Assembly: GCA_016934645.1 (NCBI GenBank)
Contig: JAFGSL010000385.1
Coordinates: 1 to 30,277, forward strand
Direction of reading: 5' to 3'
Origin: Anaerolineae bacterium
GTDB taxonomy: Bacteria > Chloroflexota > Anaerolineae > B4-G1 > SLSP01
DNA length: 30,277 nt
Positions 23,901 to 30,277 of the stretch are shown piece after piece. The position numbers were made by a program, and so were the translations under genes. Each line of letters opens with the position of its first letter. Position 1 is the first letter of the stretch. Under the pieces are notes generated by a model, which did no database searches, was not told where the DNA came from, and was given only the letters and a program-made list of their open reading frames with translations.

Positions 23901-24804
23901 AGCAAAGGTCACGCAAGAACGTCTCGGAGTTGCCCTTCCCTTCCGGCACCGGGAATTTGGGCAGGTGATACGGCGGTGCGAACTTGATTTCAACATTGCA
24001 CTGCTCGGCGATTTTGACGGTGTTTTCCAACGCTTCGGGCAGATGGGCGTAGAGCCGCGCCATCTCTTCCGGCGAGCGCATGTAATACGAAGGATCGGTC
24101 ATCCGCATGCGATTGGATTCGTTGACCGTCTTGCCGGTACCGATGCAGAGCAGCACATCATGCGCGTCGGCCTGATCGGGTTTGGCGTAGTGGATGTCGT
24201 TGGTGGCAACCAGCGGGACACCCATCTCGTGGGCTAGGTCGACCATCTGGTGATAGACGGGATCGAATTCGGGAATGTCGTGGCTTTGCAGCTCGAAGTA
24301 GAAGCGGTCGGGGAAGTGATCCTGGTACCAGCGGACGGCCTCGCGGGCCTTGTCGATCTGTCCCTGGACGAGCAATTGCGGGATTTCACCCTGCGCGCAC
24401 GCCGAGAGCACGATCAGGCCCGCACTGTGTTGTACGAGAACTTCTTTATCGATGCGGGGCTTGTAGTAGAAGCCTTCCAGTTGCGCGATGCTGACGAGCT
24501 TGAGCAAATTCTGGTAACCCGCCTGGTTTTGCGCCAGCAGGACGAGGTGATATGGCTTTTCGTTATGGTCGCGGCTGTGGCGCGAATTCTGCGCGATGTA
24601 GGCTTCCACCCCGATGATCGGTTTGATCTCGGCGGCTTTGCAGGCCTTGTAGAAATCGACCACGCCAAACATCGTGCCGTGATCGGTAATCGCCAGCGCG
24701 GACATACCCAATTCTTTCGCATACGTCGCCAGGGCCTTCACGCTGCTTAGCCCATCCAGCAGTGAAAATTCTGTGTGTGTGTGCAAATGCACGAAATCCG
24801 CCAT
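20911..24804 (-). CDS. dnaE: DNA polymerase III alpha subunit, DnaE1 type
   Basis: A 1297-residue replicative polymerase. The PHP domain (about 1-210) keeps the full metal-ligand set: HLHTHTEFS, AITDHG, IGVEAYI, YHLVLLA, LSACAQGE and ATNDIHY. The polymerase active site is PDIDLDYPDD with Asp398, Asp400 and Asp402. A helix-hairpin-helix region (LRKLNRKALECLIQTGALDDFG) and an OB fold (LVGMIQRVRRVTTKKGDTMAF) follow. A disordered linker of about 110 residues, rich in S, A, N, G and P, precedes a C-terminal domain. The ATG at 24804 is chosen because GGAGG at 24811-24815 is 6 bp away, whereas it abuts the ATG at 24810. The complete PHP site suggests an intrinsic metal-dependent proofreading activity, as in Thermus DnaE (inference). 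Confidence 0.97.
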   Translation of the reverse strand: MADFVHLHTHTEFSLLDGLSSVKALATYAKELGMSALAITDHGTMFGVVDFYKACKAAEIKPIIGVEAYIAQNSRHSRDHNEKPYHLVLLAQNQAGYQNLLKLVSIAQLEGFYYKPRIDKEVLVQHSAGLIVLSACAQGEIPQLLVQGQIDKAREAVRWYQDHFPDRFYFELQSHDIPEFDPVYHQMVDLAHEMGVPLVATNDIHYAKPDQADAHDVLLCIGTGKTVNESNRMRMTDPSYYMRSPEEMARLYAHLPEALENTVKIAEQCNVEIKFAPPYHLPKFPVPEGKGNSETFLRDLCYAGLVWRYGDARAQEPEVVERLEYELGIIHTMGFDDYFLIVWDLCEAAKARDIWWNVRGSGAGSVVAYTLGITSVDPFKNRLLFERFLNPDRISMPDIDLDYPDDRREELIAYTAERYGADRVAAIITFGTLGARAAIRDVGRALDIPLGEVDRAARLIPNVPGKPVSISQALEEVSDLKEMYDTIPYVKKLLDTAMEVEGVTRHASTHAAGILISDRPLVEYMPLHRPTKGEGEGPIGIVSQWPMEIVDMLGMLKVDFLGLRTITHVRKTCEWIEKEQGRVLTMTTIPYERVPDDPEQDADVMELYDLLTSGETTGVFQVEGSGMRRILREMRPDQFQHIIAVLALYRPGPMENIPSYIRRMHDEEEVQFHHPVIANILDDTYGIIVYQEQIMQIAVAMAGYKPGEADGIRKAVAKKIKYLMEKHKKMFLAGALKKGIPEEVSEKVWADIEFFARYGFNRAHATDYAVITAQTAYLKAHYLLEFMTALMTTERHNIEKLGFLIAEARRAGLDVLRPCINRSEVEFIIEHAPEGRAIRIGLGAIKNVGDDVMRLVVEARHEGGPFKSLDDFADRVDLRKLNRKALECLIQTGALDDFGERPALLTLIDALIGASGQVHSARDVGQFSLFDAMPGVMQTIKPPNFVPPIPERRLLEWEKELLGTYLSRHPLAQQEKELLQQDLINTTVDRLATEALGQQLALVGMIQRVRRVTTKKGDTMAFVTLEGSGGTVDVIVFPRTYERFKDKLIIESVVVVSGKLDNRQDREEHSLLADWFKEPYELIRPLTLPSPADNGGYTSSGYASANYAPPSSVAEPRADYSVGMSGASPSATNDAASNDGASSDGAPNGAHHHRHKPGTSPVASPPGVPFGTSPANGGSADSGTANGVTANSVTAISVNGEHHYTPPPPEEPPMPPATVYVTLPRTGDSSRDFARLAQLHNLLKAESGQDNFVVYFENERGKRVELSFPNERTCFTPQLKDQVAGIVGADNIRVMMV
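21211..21285. repeat. Five 15-bp units within the dnaE linker (array 1)
   Basis: Units begin at 21211, 21226, 21241, 21256 and 21271. The first three are GACGCTGATAGCGGT and variants with one or two changes; the last two are more diverged. Being multiples of three, they encode pentapeptide-like steps (TANSV, TAISV) in the dnaE linker without breaking the frame. Confidence 0.8.
21356..21415. repeat. Four 15-bp units within the dnaE linker (array 2)
   Basis: Units begin at 21356, 21371, 21386 and 21401, the middle two being CCGTCACTAGACGCA and CCGTCATTAGACGCA. They encode A(S/T)NDG-like pentapeptides. The sequence differs from array 1 but the unit length is the same, so the two arrays grew by similar slippage in one linker. 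Confidence 0.8.
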
Positions 24805-24825
24805 CCCCATCCTCCGACAGTAATA

Positions 24826-24866
24826 CGTTGTAGGTTCAACGTTGAAAATCGCGTGTAGGATCTACG
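24826..24866. promoter_or_regulatory. Two related palindromic boxes upstream of dnaE
   Basis: CGTTGTAGGTTCAACG (24826-24841) and CGTGTAGGATCTACG (24852-24866) are similar imperfect palindromes about 26 bp apart centre to centre. The first overlaps the perfect 12-bp palindrome TTCAACGTTGAA (24835-24846). They lie 22-62 bp in front of the dnaE start in a divergent gap. A dimeric repressor site is possible; no known consensus was matched. Confidence 0.35.
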
Positions 24867-24943
24867 AAGCTTCCCGGGGTCCAGGAAGGTGTCTATATTC
24901 TACAGCCAAAATTATGCATGGCAAGAGAAAAATCGGGGAAAGA

Positions 24944-24972
24944 TTGACTTTTAAGAGCGAACTCAATATCAT
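24944..24972 (+). promoter_or_regulatory. Candidate sigma-70 promoter for the metalloprotease gene
   Basis: TTGACT at 24944-24949 and TATCAT at 24967-24972 are separated by 17 bp. Transcription would start near 24979, giving a leader of about 75 nt before the ATG at 25055. Confidence 0.5.
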
Positions 24973-25054
24973 TGAATTATAGAGGCAACACTAGAGAGAA
25001 AATGATGTATGGGATCTACTCACGGTGTGAATGAGGAAAGGAGATTTGGTTCAG

Positions 25055-26365
25055 ATGAAGATATTACGACACAAACGCTTGTCAAGGGTGATGGCTCTGT
25101 TTTTCATACTCACGCTTTTGCTTGGCTCTACCAGCGAGTCTTCCGTAGCGCAAGCGCCCATCGTCACACAAGCGACGGGCTTGGACGCGGACTTTATCCC
25201 GCCGATGGGTAAAGTCACGTTGGGCGATTATGAAGCCAACATCTTCATTCCGCCACCAGATAACAGCGGTTTGCCCCAAGCTCCTGCAACAGCGACCATC
25301 AACGTAGGCTTCAGCCCAGACTTTCCAACGGGAGACGAACGGACGGCCTATCTTTATGCCGTCAGCATCTGGGCTGCTACGCTTGACTCGACAATCCCCA
25401 TCAGCGTCACCGCCGACTGGGAAGACCTGGGCTATAGCCCGACCGGGTATACTTTGGGTTATGGCGGCGCTTGCGGCTACAGGGCGCTCTCAATTTACTC
25501 TACATGGACTGCGTGGTTTCCACGCGCTCTGGCCGACAAACTCCTGGGGGGCGATGCAAATCCCGGAAGCTGCGATGCCCAAAACACGTTTAACGGCAAC
25601 ACCAACGTTCCCTGGTACTTTGGCACCGACGGTAACCCAGGCGTTGGCGAAATCGATTTTGTCAGCGTCGTCATCCACGAGTTGGGGCATGGCTTCGGCT
25701 TCATCGGGTCGATGAAGGTAGATGATGGCAATGCCGCCAATGGGAATGAGTGCAATGGGATTGCAGGCGTTGCGTGTTGGGGACTTGGAAGCCCTTATCC
25801 TTTTGTCTATGACTGTTTTGCCGGTGATGGAACCACCAAAAATGACAACCTTCTCATTGACACAGACGTCTATGCCAATCCTTCCACATCCCTGGGAAAC
25901 GCCCTGACGAGTGAAAGTGTGTACTTTGGAGGTTGGGATGTCACACGCGACTCCGGCAATCACTACCCTAATCTTAACGTCGAACTGTATGCGCCTGCGA
26001 CATGGGAGCCGGGTTCCAGCTATGCGCATTGGGACGAGGACGAGTTCCCCGCCGGTGATCCCAACTCACTGATGACTCCGGTGCTTGGCACACAGGAGGC
26101 CAATCATAACCCGGGATCCTTGACCCTGGCCTTGTTTGACGACATCGGCTGGGATGGTACCTTGCCTACTGACTGCGCCGCTCAATACACATTGACGCCG
26201 GTCACGGTTGAGTCACTTGGCGCCTCCGGTTTGTCTTTGTCAGGAGCCAGCAAGACTGCTACGACACCATCCTGGCTACCGATAGGGCTGGGAATAGCAA
26301 CTCTACTCGGAACAGGCGTCTGGCTGCTCATTGTCCGCCATCGCACAAAAAGAGCCCATCGATGA
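25055..26365 (+). CDS. Exported HExxH metalloprotease-like protein with C-terminal anchor
   Basis: A 436-residue protein. The ATG at 25055 follows AAAGGAG at 25037-25043 and begins a signal peptide (MKILRHKRLSRVMALFFILT, cleaved near VAQA). The zinc motif VIHELGHGFGF has His208, Glu209 and His212; the His in YAHWDEDEF is a likely third ligand, and SLMTPVL may be the Met-containing turn. The later block LALFDDIGW is typical of unnamed secreted proteases with HELGHGLGF motifs. Several Cys residues could form disulphides. A C-terminal transmembrane helix (about 405-425) with a basic RHRTKRAHR tail would hold it on the outer face of the membrane. It overlaps the next gene by 4 bp (ATGA), so the two products are probably made together. 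Confidence 0.78.
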   Translation: MKILRHKRLSRVMALFFILTLLLGSTSESSVAQAPIVTQATGLDADFIPPMGKVTLGDYEANIFIPPPDNSGLPQAPATATINVGFSPDFPTGDERTAYLYAVSIWAATLDSTIPISVTADWEDLGYSPTGYTLGYGGACGYRALSIYSTWTAWFPRALADKLLGGDANPGSCDAQNTFNGNTNVPWYFGTDGNPGVGEIDFVSVVIHELGHGFGFIGSMKVDDGNAANGNECNGIAGVACWGLGSPYPFVYDCFAGDGTTKNDNLLIDTDVYANPSTSLGNALTSESVYFGGWDVTRDSGNHYPNLNVELYAPATWEPGSSYAHWDEDEFPAGDPNSLMTPVLGTQEANHNPGSLTLALFDDIGWDGTLPTDCAAQYTLTPVTVESLGASGLSLSGASKTATTPSWLPIGLGIATLLGTGVWLLIVRHRTKRAHR

Positions 26366-27600
26366 AACCCAGACAGCTCGCTTGGGCCTCTGTCATTGTC
26401 CTCGTGTTGGTGCTGGTCAGCGGTCATCCTACGGCTATGTCGGCCCTTCCCATTCCAGGAGATACGCCCCTTAACGCCCCGACTGCCGATCTCGGGTGTA
26501 CTTCGTTCTGCCTGGACAACGCCGGCCATTGTGTGTTTGGAACAAACTTTGACAACACCATCTACGAAGGCCTCCTGTTTGTCAATCAGAGGAATGTGTC
26601 CAAAACCAGCTGGGAGGCGAACACAGCAGGGGAATATGCTAGCTGGACATCCAAGTATGGCAGTCTCACGTTCGATCTGGTAGGATATCAATTTGCCTGG
26701 GCGGGGATGAATGAAGCCGGTTTGATGATCAGCACAATGGCCCTTGGCGAGAGCCTGGCTCCCGATCCTGATGAAAGATTCCCGCTGGTAGGTCCCGTTT
26801 GGATACAGTATCAACTGGATAACTACAGCACCGTCGAGGAGGTGATTGCGAGCGCGTCACACGTGAGGATTGCCGCCGCCCCTCCACGGACAGTTGATCA
26901 TTACCTGGTGTGCGATGGAAGCGGCGTGTGTGCTGCGTTCGAGTTCCTTGAGGGGAAGATAGTCTATCACACCGGTGATAACCTGCCGGCGGCAGCCTTG
27001 ACCAATAGCGTTTACGAAGACGCTGTCAGAGCCTGGCAGGAGGACGATCTGTCCAACAACTCGCTGACGCGCTTTGGTACGGCAGCCGACCGGGTGATTG
27101 GCTTCGAACCGACGGACAGCGAACGCGCCGTTGCCTATGCGTTCGAGACCCTAACACAAGTGAGCAGCCCTACCTATACGATGTGGAGCATCGTCTTCGA
27201 TCCGCAGAATCTCCGCGTTTACTTCCGCACCAAGTGGAACACCGAAATCCGGCACATTGATTTCAGCCAGCTCGACTTTTCGTGCAGCACACCGGTGCAG
27301 ATGCTGGACGTCCACGCGGAATTGTCGGGCGATGTAAGCGATGACTTCGTCCCGTACTCGCATGAGGTAAATCTCGCTCATATCATGAATGTGCTAAACA
27401 AATTCGGCTATGACGCTCCGCGAGGTGAGATGGAGGGACTGCTACAACAGATCGAGAGTTACCCCTGCGCGGAGGGCGAGGCGCACATCCCACAGGAAGC
27501 GCCTCGAGGTGTTTTCTCCTGGATTTGGTCGGTTGCTACCGCTATGGTCGTCATCGTTGTGATAGGATACATCATCCGCCGGAGGGTAGGACGGCGTTGA
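26362..27600 (+). CDS. Membrane-anchored linear amide C-N hydrolase (CGH/PVA-like Ntn fold)
   Basis: A 412-residue protein with a signal peptide (MKPRQLAWASVIVLVLVLVS) and putative nucleophile Cys46 in LGCTSFCLDNAG. The following GTNFDN, then FAWAGMNEAGLMIS (about 111-124), are family features of choloylglycine hydrolase/penicillin V acylase and related C45-type Ntn hydrolases, which cut amide bonds by an N-terminal Cys exposed after processing. The Arg found near the nucleophile in bile salt hydrolases is replaced (TNFDN instead of RNMD-like), so the substrate probably differs. A transmembrane helix (about 383-404) and a basic RRRVGRR tail match the layout of the upstream metalloprotease-like protein. 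The 4-bp overlap indicates a coupled pair acting outside the membrane (inference). Confidence 0.82.
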   Translation: MKPRQLAWASVIVLVLVLVSGHPTAMSALPIPGDTPLNAPTADLGCTSFCLDNAGHCVFGTNFDNTIYEGLLFVNQRNVSKTSWEANTAGEYASWTSKYGSLTFDLVGYQFAWAGMNEAGLMISTMALGESLAPDPDERFPLVGPVWIQYQLDNYSTVEEVIASASHVRIAAAPPRTVDHYLVCDGSGVCAAFEFLEGKIVYHTGDNLPAAALTNSVYEDAVRAWQEDDLSNNSLTRFGTAADRVIGFEPTDSERAVAYAFETLTQVSSPTYTMWSIVFDPQNLRVYFRTKWNTEIRHIDFSQLDFSCSTPVQMLDVHAELSGDVSDDFVPYSHEVNLAHIMNVLNKFGYDAPRGEMEGLLQQIESYPCAEGEAHIPQEAPRGVFSWIWSVATAMVVIVVIGYIIRRRVGRR

Positions 27601-27666
27601 GTTCCCAGATTTCTTAACTTTCCAATTGCAACCCGTAACGTGCAACTATGCTCAAGGAGATCAGAT

Positions 27667-28428
27667 ATGATTACCAATCCAATTATCGAATCGATGCTCA
27701 ACCGTAAATCGGTCCGCAAATACACGGATCAGCAACCCACCGACGAAGTGATCGAGACGGTCGTGCGCGCGGGGCAGCAAGCGCCGTTCGCGGCGCAATT
27801 GTGCAGCGTGCTGCTCACGCGCAAGAAAGCGCCGTTCGGCGCGCCGCTGTGGTTCACGCTCTGCGTGGATATGCACCGGATGGAGTTGATTATGGCCAAA
27901 CGCGGCTGGACGGTGGTGGCAAACGATCTGTCGCTGCTGCTCCTGGCGATCCAGGATGTGGCGCTGATGGCCGAGAACATGATCATCGCGGCGGAAAGTC
28001 TCGGCATGGGCAGTTGCTTTCTGGGGACGACACCCTACCGGGCAGAGCACATCCAGAAAAAGTATCACCTGCCCAAACGGGTCTTTCCACTGGTGGAACT
28101 GGTCATGGGGTATCCGGATGAGGAATTTCCACCCCGGCCCCGTTATCCGCTCGCGTTTGCGCTGTTCGAGGATCGGTATCCCGAATTGACGGATGCCATG
28201 GTCGAAGAAGCGATGCGCGTCATGGACGAAGGCTATCTGACGCAGGGCTACTATCGCAAGCAAAGGGCCAAAATCAAACTGGAGAGCGAGCGAGAAGAAA
28301 CCTTCACCTACGACGATTACTCGTGGACCGAGCACATCTCGCGCAAGTGGGGCCAGTGGATGGACGATCCGCAGGAACTGCTGGAGCAACTGGAGAAGTG
28401 CGGGTTTGTGATCAAAACTGAGGCATAA
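27667..28428 (+). CDS. Nitroreductase family FMN oxidoreductase
   Basis: A 253-residue protein with the family start SMLNRKSVRKYTDQQPTDEV, giving the RxSxRxY FMN phosphate-binding pattern, then VRAGQQAPFA and, later, NMIIAAESLGMGSCFLGT (about 101-118), the usual helix-turn that contacts the flavin. These enzymes reduce nitro, quinone or other acceptors with NAD(P)H, but related members do dehydrogenation or dehalogenation, so the substrate is open. AAGGAG at 27654-27659 supports the ATG at 27667 over an in-frame ATG at 27640. The C-terminal 70 residues are charged and longer than in minimal nitroreductases. It precedes an FAD oxidoreductase in the same direction, with a 104-bp gap. Confidence 0.85.
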   Translation: MITNPIIESMLNRKSVRKYTDQQPTDEVIETVVRAGQQAPFAAQLCSVLLTRKKAPFGAPLWFTLCVDMHRMELIMAKRGWTVVANDLSLLLLAIQDVALMAENMIIAAESLGMGSCFLGTTPYRAEHIQKKYHLPKRVFPLVELVMGYPDEEFPPRPRYPLAFALFEDRYPELTDAMVEEAMRVMDEGYLTQGYYRKQRAKIKLESEREETFTYDDYSWTEHISRKWGQWMDDPQELLEQLEKCGFVIKTEA

Positions 28429-28460
28429 TATTTGTGGCTTGTTGTTAGGTCACGGTTAGG

Positions 28461-28550
28461 TATCGGCTCTCGTTCTATAGTATGCTATTGAGGGTAAATT
28501 CAACCATCCAAGAATCGCCAAGGAGGACGACTATGGAACGAGAGCCGAGA
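28461..28550 (+). promoter_or_regulatory. Long inverted repeat enclosing the start codon of the FAD oxidoreductase
   Basis: Positions 28461-28481 and 28530-28550 match as an inverted repeat at 19 of 21 positions; one of the two mismatches would be a G-U pair in RNA. The 48-nt loop contains AGGAGG (28521-28526) and the right arm contains the ATG (28533-28535). If transcribed, the leader could mask the start codon. The left arm also contains TATAGT (28476-28481), which could instead be a -10 element. Confidence 0.65.
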
Positions 28551-30050
28551 ATCATCAAAAGTGAAAACGAAGTGAGAGACGTCATCATCATTGGAGCGGG
28601 CATCGCGGGATTATCCGCGGGGATTTACGCGCGTAAAAACGGTTACGACGCGACCATCTACGAAATGCACTACCTGCCGGGCGGCATGTGTACGGCCTGG
28701 CAACGCAAAGGATTTACCTTCGAAGGATGCCTGCACTTCCTCGGGCTTGTGGGTTCCTCACCCACGCACACGTATTACAGCCTGTGGAAAGAGCTGGGCC
28801 TCCTGCCCGATATGAACATCATCTGCCATGACGTTTTCCACACCTTCCAGGACGCATCCGGACGGACATTGACGCTCTACACCGACGCCGACAGGTTGGA
28901 AGAGGAACTGCTCACTCTATCGCCCGCCGATGCGAAAGAGATCAAGGCGCTCTGTACGGCCATAAAACGGTATGCCTGGTTCATACGGGAAACCGGCAAG
29001 AATCCCTTTCGCCTTATTGCCAAAGGCGTAGGTATCCTGAGAGGGATTCCGCTCTTGAAGAAATACGGGGCTTTGAACATAGCCGAGTATGCCGCCCGTT
29101 TCAACGATCCGCTGATCCGCTATGCCATCACTAATCTCTTCGTCTACCCGGATTTCTCCTGCATCGCGGTGTTTTTCTTTCTGGCGGGGATGCACATTAA
29201 GGCTTCCGGCTACCCGCAAGGCAGTTCCCTCGCTTTGGCGAGAACGATTGAGCGCGTTTTCCTCACATTGGGCGGGAAAATCGAATACAAGAAAAAGGTA
29301 AAGCGCATCGTGGTAGAGGATGGCCGGGCGATAGGAATCGAACTGGACGACGGGGCGGTGAAAAATGCCGGCATCGTCATTTCCGCCGCCGACGGGCACA
29401 CAACGCTGTTTGACATGCTCGAAGACAAATACACGACGCCGGCGCTGCGCGAACGTTACGCCACACAACCCGTTTTCCAGCCGTTCGTCCAGGTATCCCT
29501 GGGGGTGAACCGAGACTTGTCCGGCACGCCGCACGCGGTCAAAGTGCAAACAGCGGCCCCGTTTGTCATTGCCGGACGGACGCAGCAGGAGTTGTGGTAC
29601 CATCACTATGCATTCGACCCGACCATAGCGCCCCAAGGGAAAACGTCGATCACGGTTCTGTATCCGTCTGATCTTGCCTGGTGGGAAAACCTCGGCTACC
29701 CAAGCGAGGCATATAAAGCGGAGAAACAAAGAATACTGGACACAACGATCGAGCAGTTGGAGCTGGTCCTGCCCGGCATCGCGGCGCAGATCGAAGTCAG
29801 CGACGTGGCCACGCCGTTCACGACGTTGCGTTACACGAACAACTGGCAAGCCGCGCTGAGCTTTATGATGACGAAAGAGAACGCCGACAGCATGGTCGCG
29901 AAGACCGAATACGCATTACCCAGGCTGGAGAATTTCTACATGACCGGTCAATGGGTAAAAGGGCTGGGCGTGCCGATGGCGGCACTCAGCGGAAAAGAAG
30001 TCATCCAAAATATCTGTAAGGTAGATGGCAAGAAGTTTCGGGTGAAGTAA
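28533..30050 (+). CDS. Phytoene-desaturase-like FAD/NAD(P)-dependent oxidoreductase
   Basis: A 505-residue flavoprotein. The ATG at 28533 has a perfect AGGAGG 6 bp upstream; an in-frame ATG at 28482 lacks a ribosome site. The FAD-binding Rossmann motif is DVIIIGAGIAGLSAGIYARK (about 13-32), followed by YEMHYLPGGMCTAW and FEGCLHFL, the typical start of CrtI/CrtH-like and carotenoid isomerase-like oxidoreductases. The closing block FYMTGQWVKGLGVPMAALSGKE (given here split: FYMTGQWVKG and VPMAALSG) is the usual C-terminal FAD contact. No carotenoid gene is nearby, so a role in lipid, quinone or other isoprenoid oxidation is equally possible. Its start codon lies within a strong inverted repeat, suggesting controlled expression. 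Confidence 0.87.
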   Translation: MEREPRIIKSENEVRDVIIIGAGIAGLSAGIYARKNGYDATIYEMHYLPGGMCTAWQRKGFTFEGCLHFLGLVGSSPTHTYYSLWKELGLLPDMNIICHDVFHTFQDASGRTLTLYTDADRLEEELLTLSPADAKEIKALCTAIKRYAWFIRETGKNPFRLIAKGVGILRGIPLLKKYGALNIAEYAARFNDPLIRYAITNLFVYPDFSCIAVFFFLAGMHIKASGYPQGSSLALARTIERVFLTLGGKIEYKKKVKRIVVEDGRAIGIELDDGAVKNAGIVISAADGHTTLFDMLEDKYTTPALRERYATQPVFQPFVQVSLGVNRDLSGTPHAVKVQTAAPFVIAGRTQQELWYHHYAFDPTIAPQGKTSITVLYPSDLAWWENLGYPSEAYKAEKQRILDTTIEQLELVLPGIAAQIEVSDVATPFTTLRYTNNWQAALSFMMTKENADSMVAKTEYALPRLENFYMTGQWVKGLGVPMAALSGKEVIQNICKVDGKKFRVK

Positions 30051-30063
30051 TCACCTGATGCTG

Positions 30064-30176
30064 GAGGCGCATTTTGACCTTAAGGTGGGACGCACTTACG
30101 CTTGGCACAAGGCGGGAAAACGCCAAAATGCCCGGTTACAGATCAATCAAGTGCGTCCCACCTGGCAAATCGCCTC
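30064..30176. repeat. Long nested hairpin element at the end of the window
   Basis: Perfect 15-bp arms AGGTGGGACGCACTT (30083-30097) and AAGTGCGTCCCACCT (30149-30163) are flanked by outer arms GAGGCG (30064-30069) and CGCCTC (30171-30176), and enclose an inner stem GGCG/CGCC (30111-30114, 30121-30124). The element begins 14 bp after the FAD oxidoreductase stop. The remaining 100 bp to the window end show no gene. It could be a terminator-like structure, a small non-autonomous element or an RNA. Confidence 0.7.
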
Positions 30177-30277
30177 AAAATTGCCCCCTAGTTCGGGATG
30201 CGCAATGATTCGGGAGAAGAAAAACAACCCGTAAAACAGTGAAGCCCAACCCAGAAAAGAACCGCCCAGCCAGCAAT

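Noticed and set aside
23173..24237. Long + strand open frame opposite dnaE (354 codons), with others at 22222-23148 and 20215-21288
   Set aside because: They are antisense to conserved dnaE domains, have no family motifs and no ribosome sites. High GC content at third positions explains open antisense frames.
24835..24846. TTCAACGTTGAA as a LexA box
   Set aside because: It does not match the LexA consensus sequences I know (CGAACNNNNGTTCG or CTGTN8ACAG), and no other SOS gene is nearby.
28917..29849. 310-codon - strand open frame opposite the FAD oxidoreductase
   Set aside because: Shadow of a strongly supported gene; Arg-rich composition and no motif.

Overview
The window looks like a chromosomal segment of an environmental Chloroflexota bacterium, probably of the Anaerolineae/Caldilineae type. 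This is an inference from several signs: an ECF sigma factor paired with a DUF5667 membrane protein, TadE/TadG pseudopilin genes with Thr-Pro-rich linkers, a secreted protein ending in an FLPLVMR-like tail, a long DnaE with an intact PHP metal site, and heptamer-type intergenic repeats. No rRNA, tRNA, CRISPR array, transposase or phage gene was seen. Gene starts were mostly moved from the longest open frame to the start with the best Shine-Dalgarno (SD) sequence.

Region 1 (2-8736, + strand) is a surface-structure locus. It holds an ECF sigma factor, a membrane-anchored DUF5667 protein, a TadE pseudopilin fused to adhesin-like domains (Ig-like, CARDB, CnaB-like), a secreted sialidase-like beta-propeller, a single-pass protein with a PepSY-like end, a second short TadE, and two tandem TadG-like paralogues. 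The Tad motor, platform, secretin and prepilin peptidase genes are absent here, so these products would need machinery encoded elsewhere.

Region 2 (8773-14628) has a divergent GNAT-like gene, then a cytoplasmic two-GAF histidine kinase, its NarL-type response regulator and a GH97 glycosidase without signal peptide, in a tight run ended by a 20-bp perfect hairpin.

Region 3 (14774-18759) has a degenerate receiver-domain protein followed by the most interesting metabolic cassette: a lysine 2,3-aminomutase with both lysine-specificity aspartates, a Ddl-like ATP-grasp ligase lacking the usual D-Ala N-terminal motif, and an acetylpolyamine amidohydrolase of the HDAC fold. They suggest an undescribed beta-lysine conjugate pathway.

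Region 4 (18796-24804, - strand) carries an M28 metallopeptidase with a hydrophobic insert, a small nucleotidyltransferase-fold protein and dnaE. The dnaE linker before the C-terminal domain is built from two in-frame 15-bp minisatellites.

Region 5 (25055-30050, + strand) has two overlapping genes for exported, C-terminally anchored enzymes (a HExxH metalloprotease-like protein and an Ntn-type linear amide hydrolase), a nitroreductase-like protein, and a phytoene-desaturase-like FAD oxidoreductase whose start codon lies inside a 21-bp near-perfect inverted repeat. The window ends in a long hairpin element.
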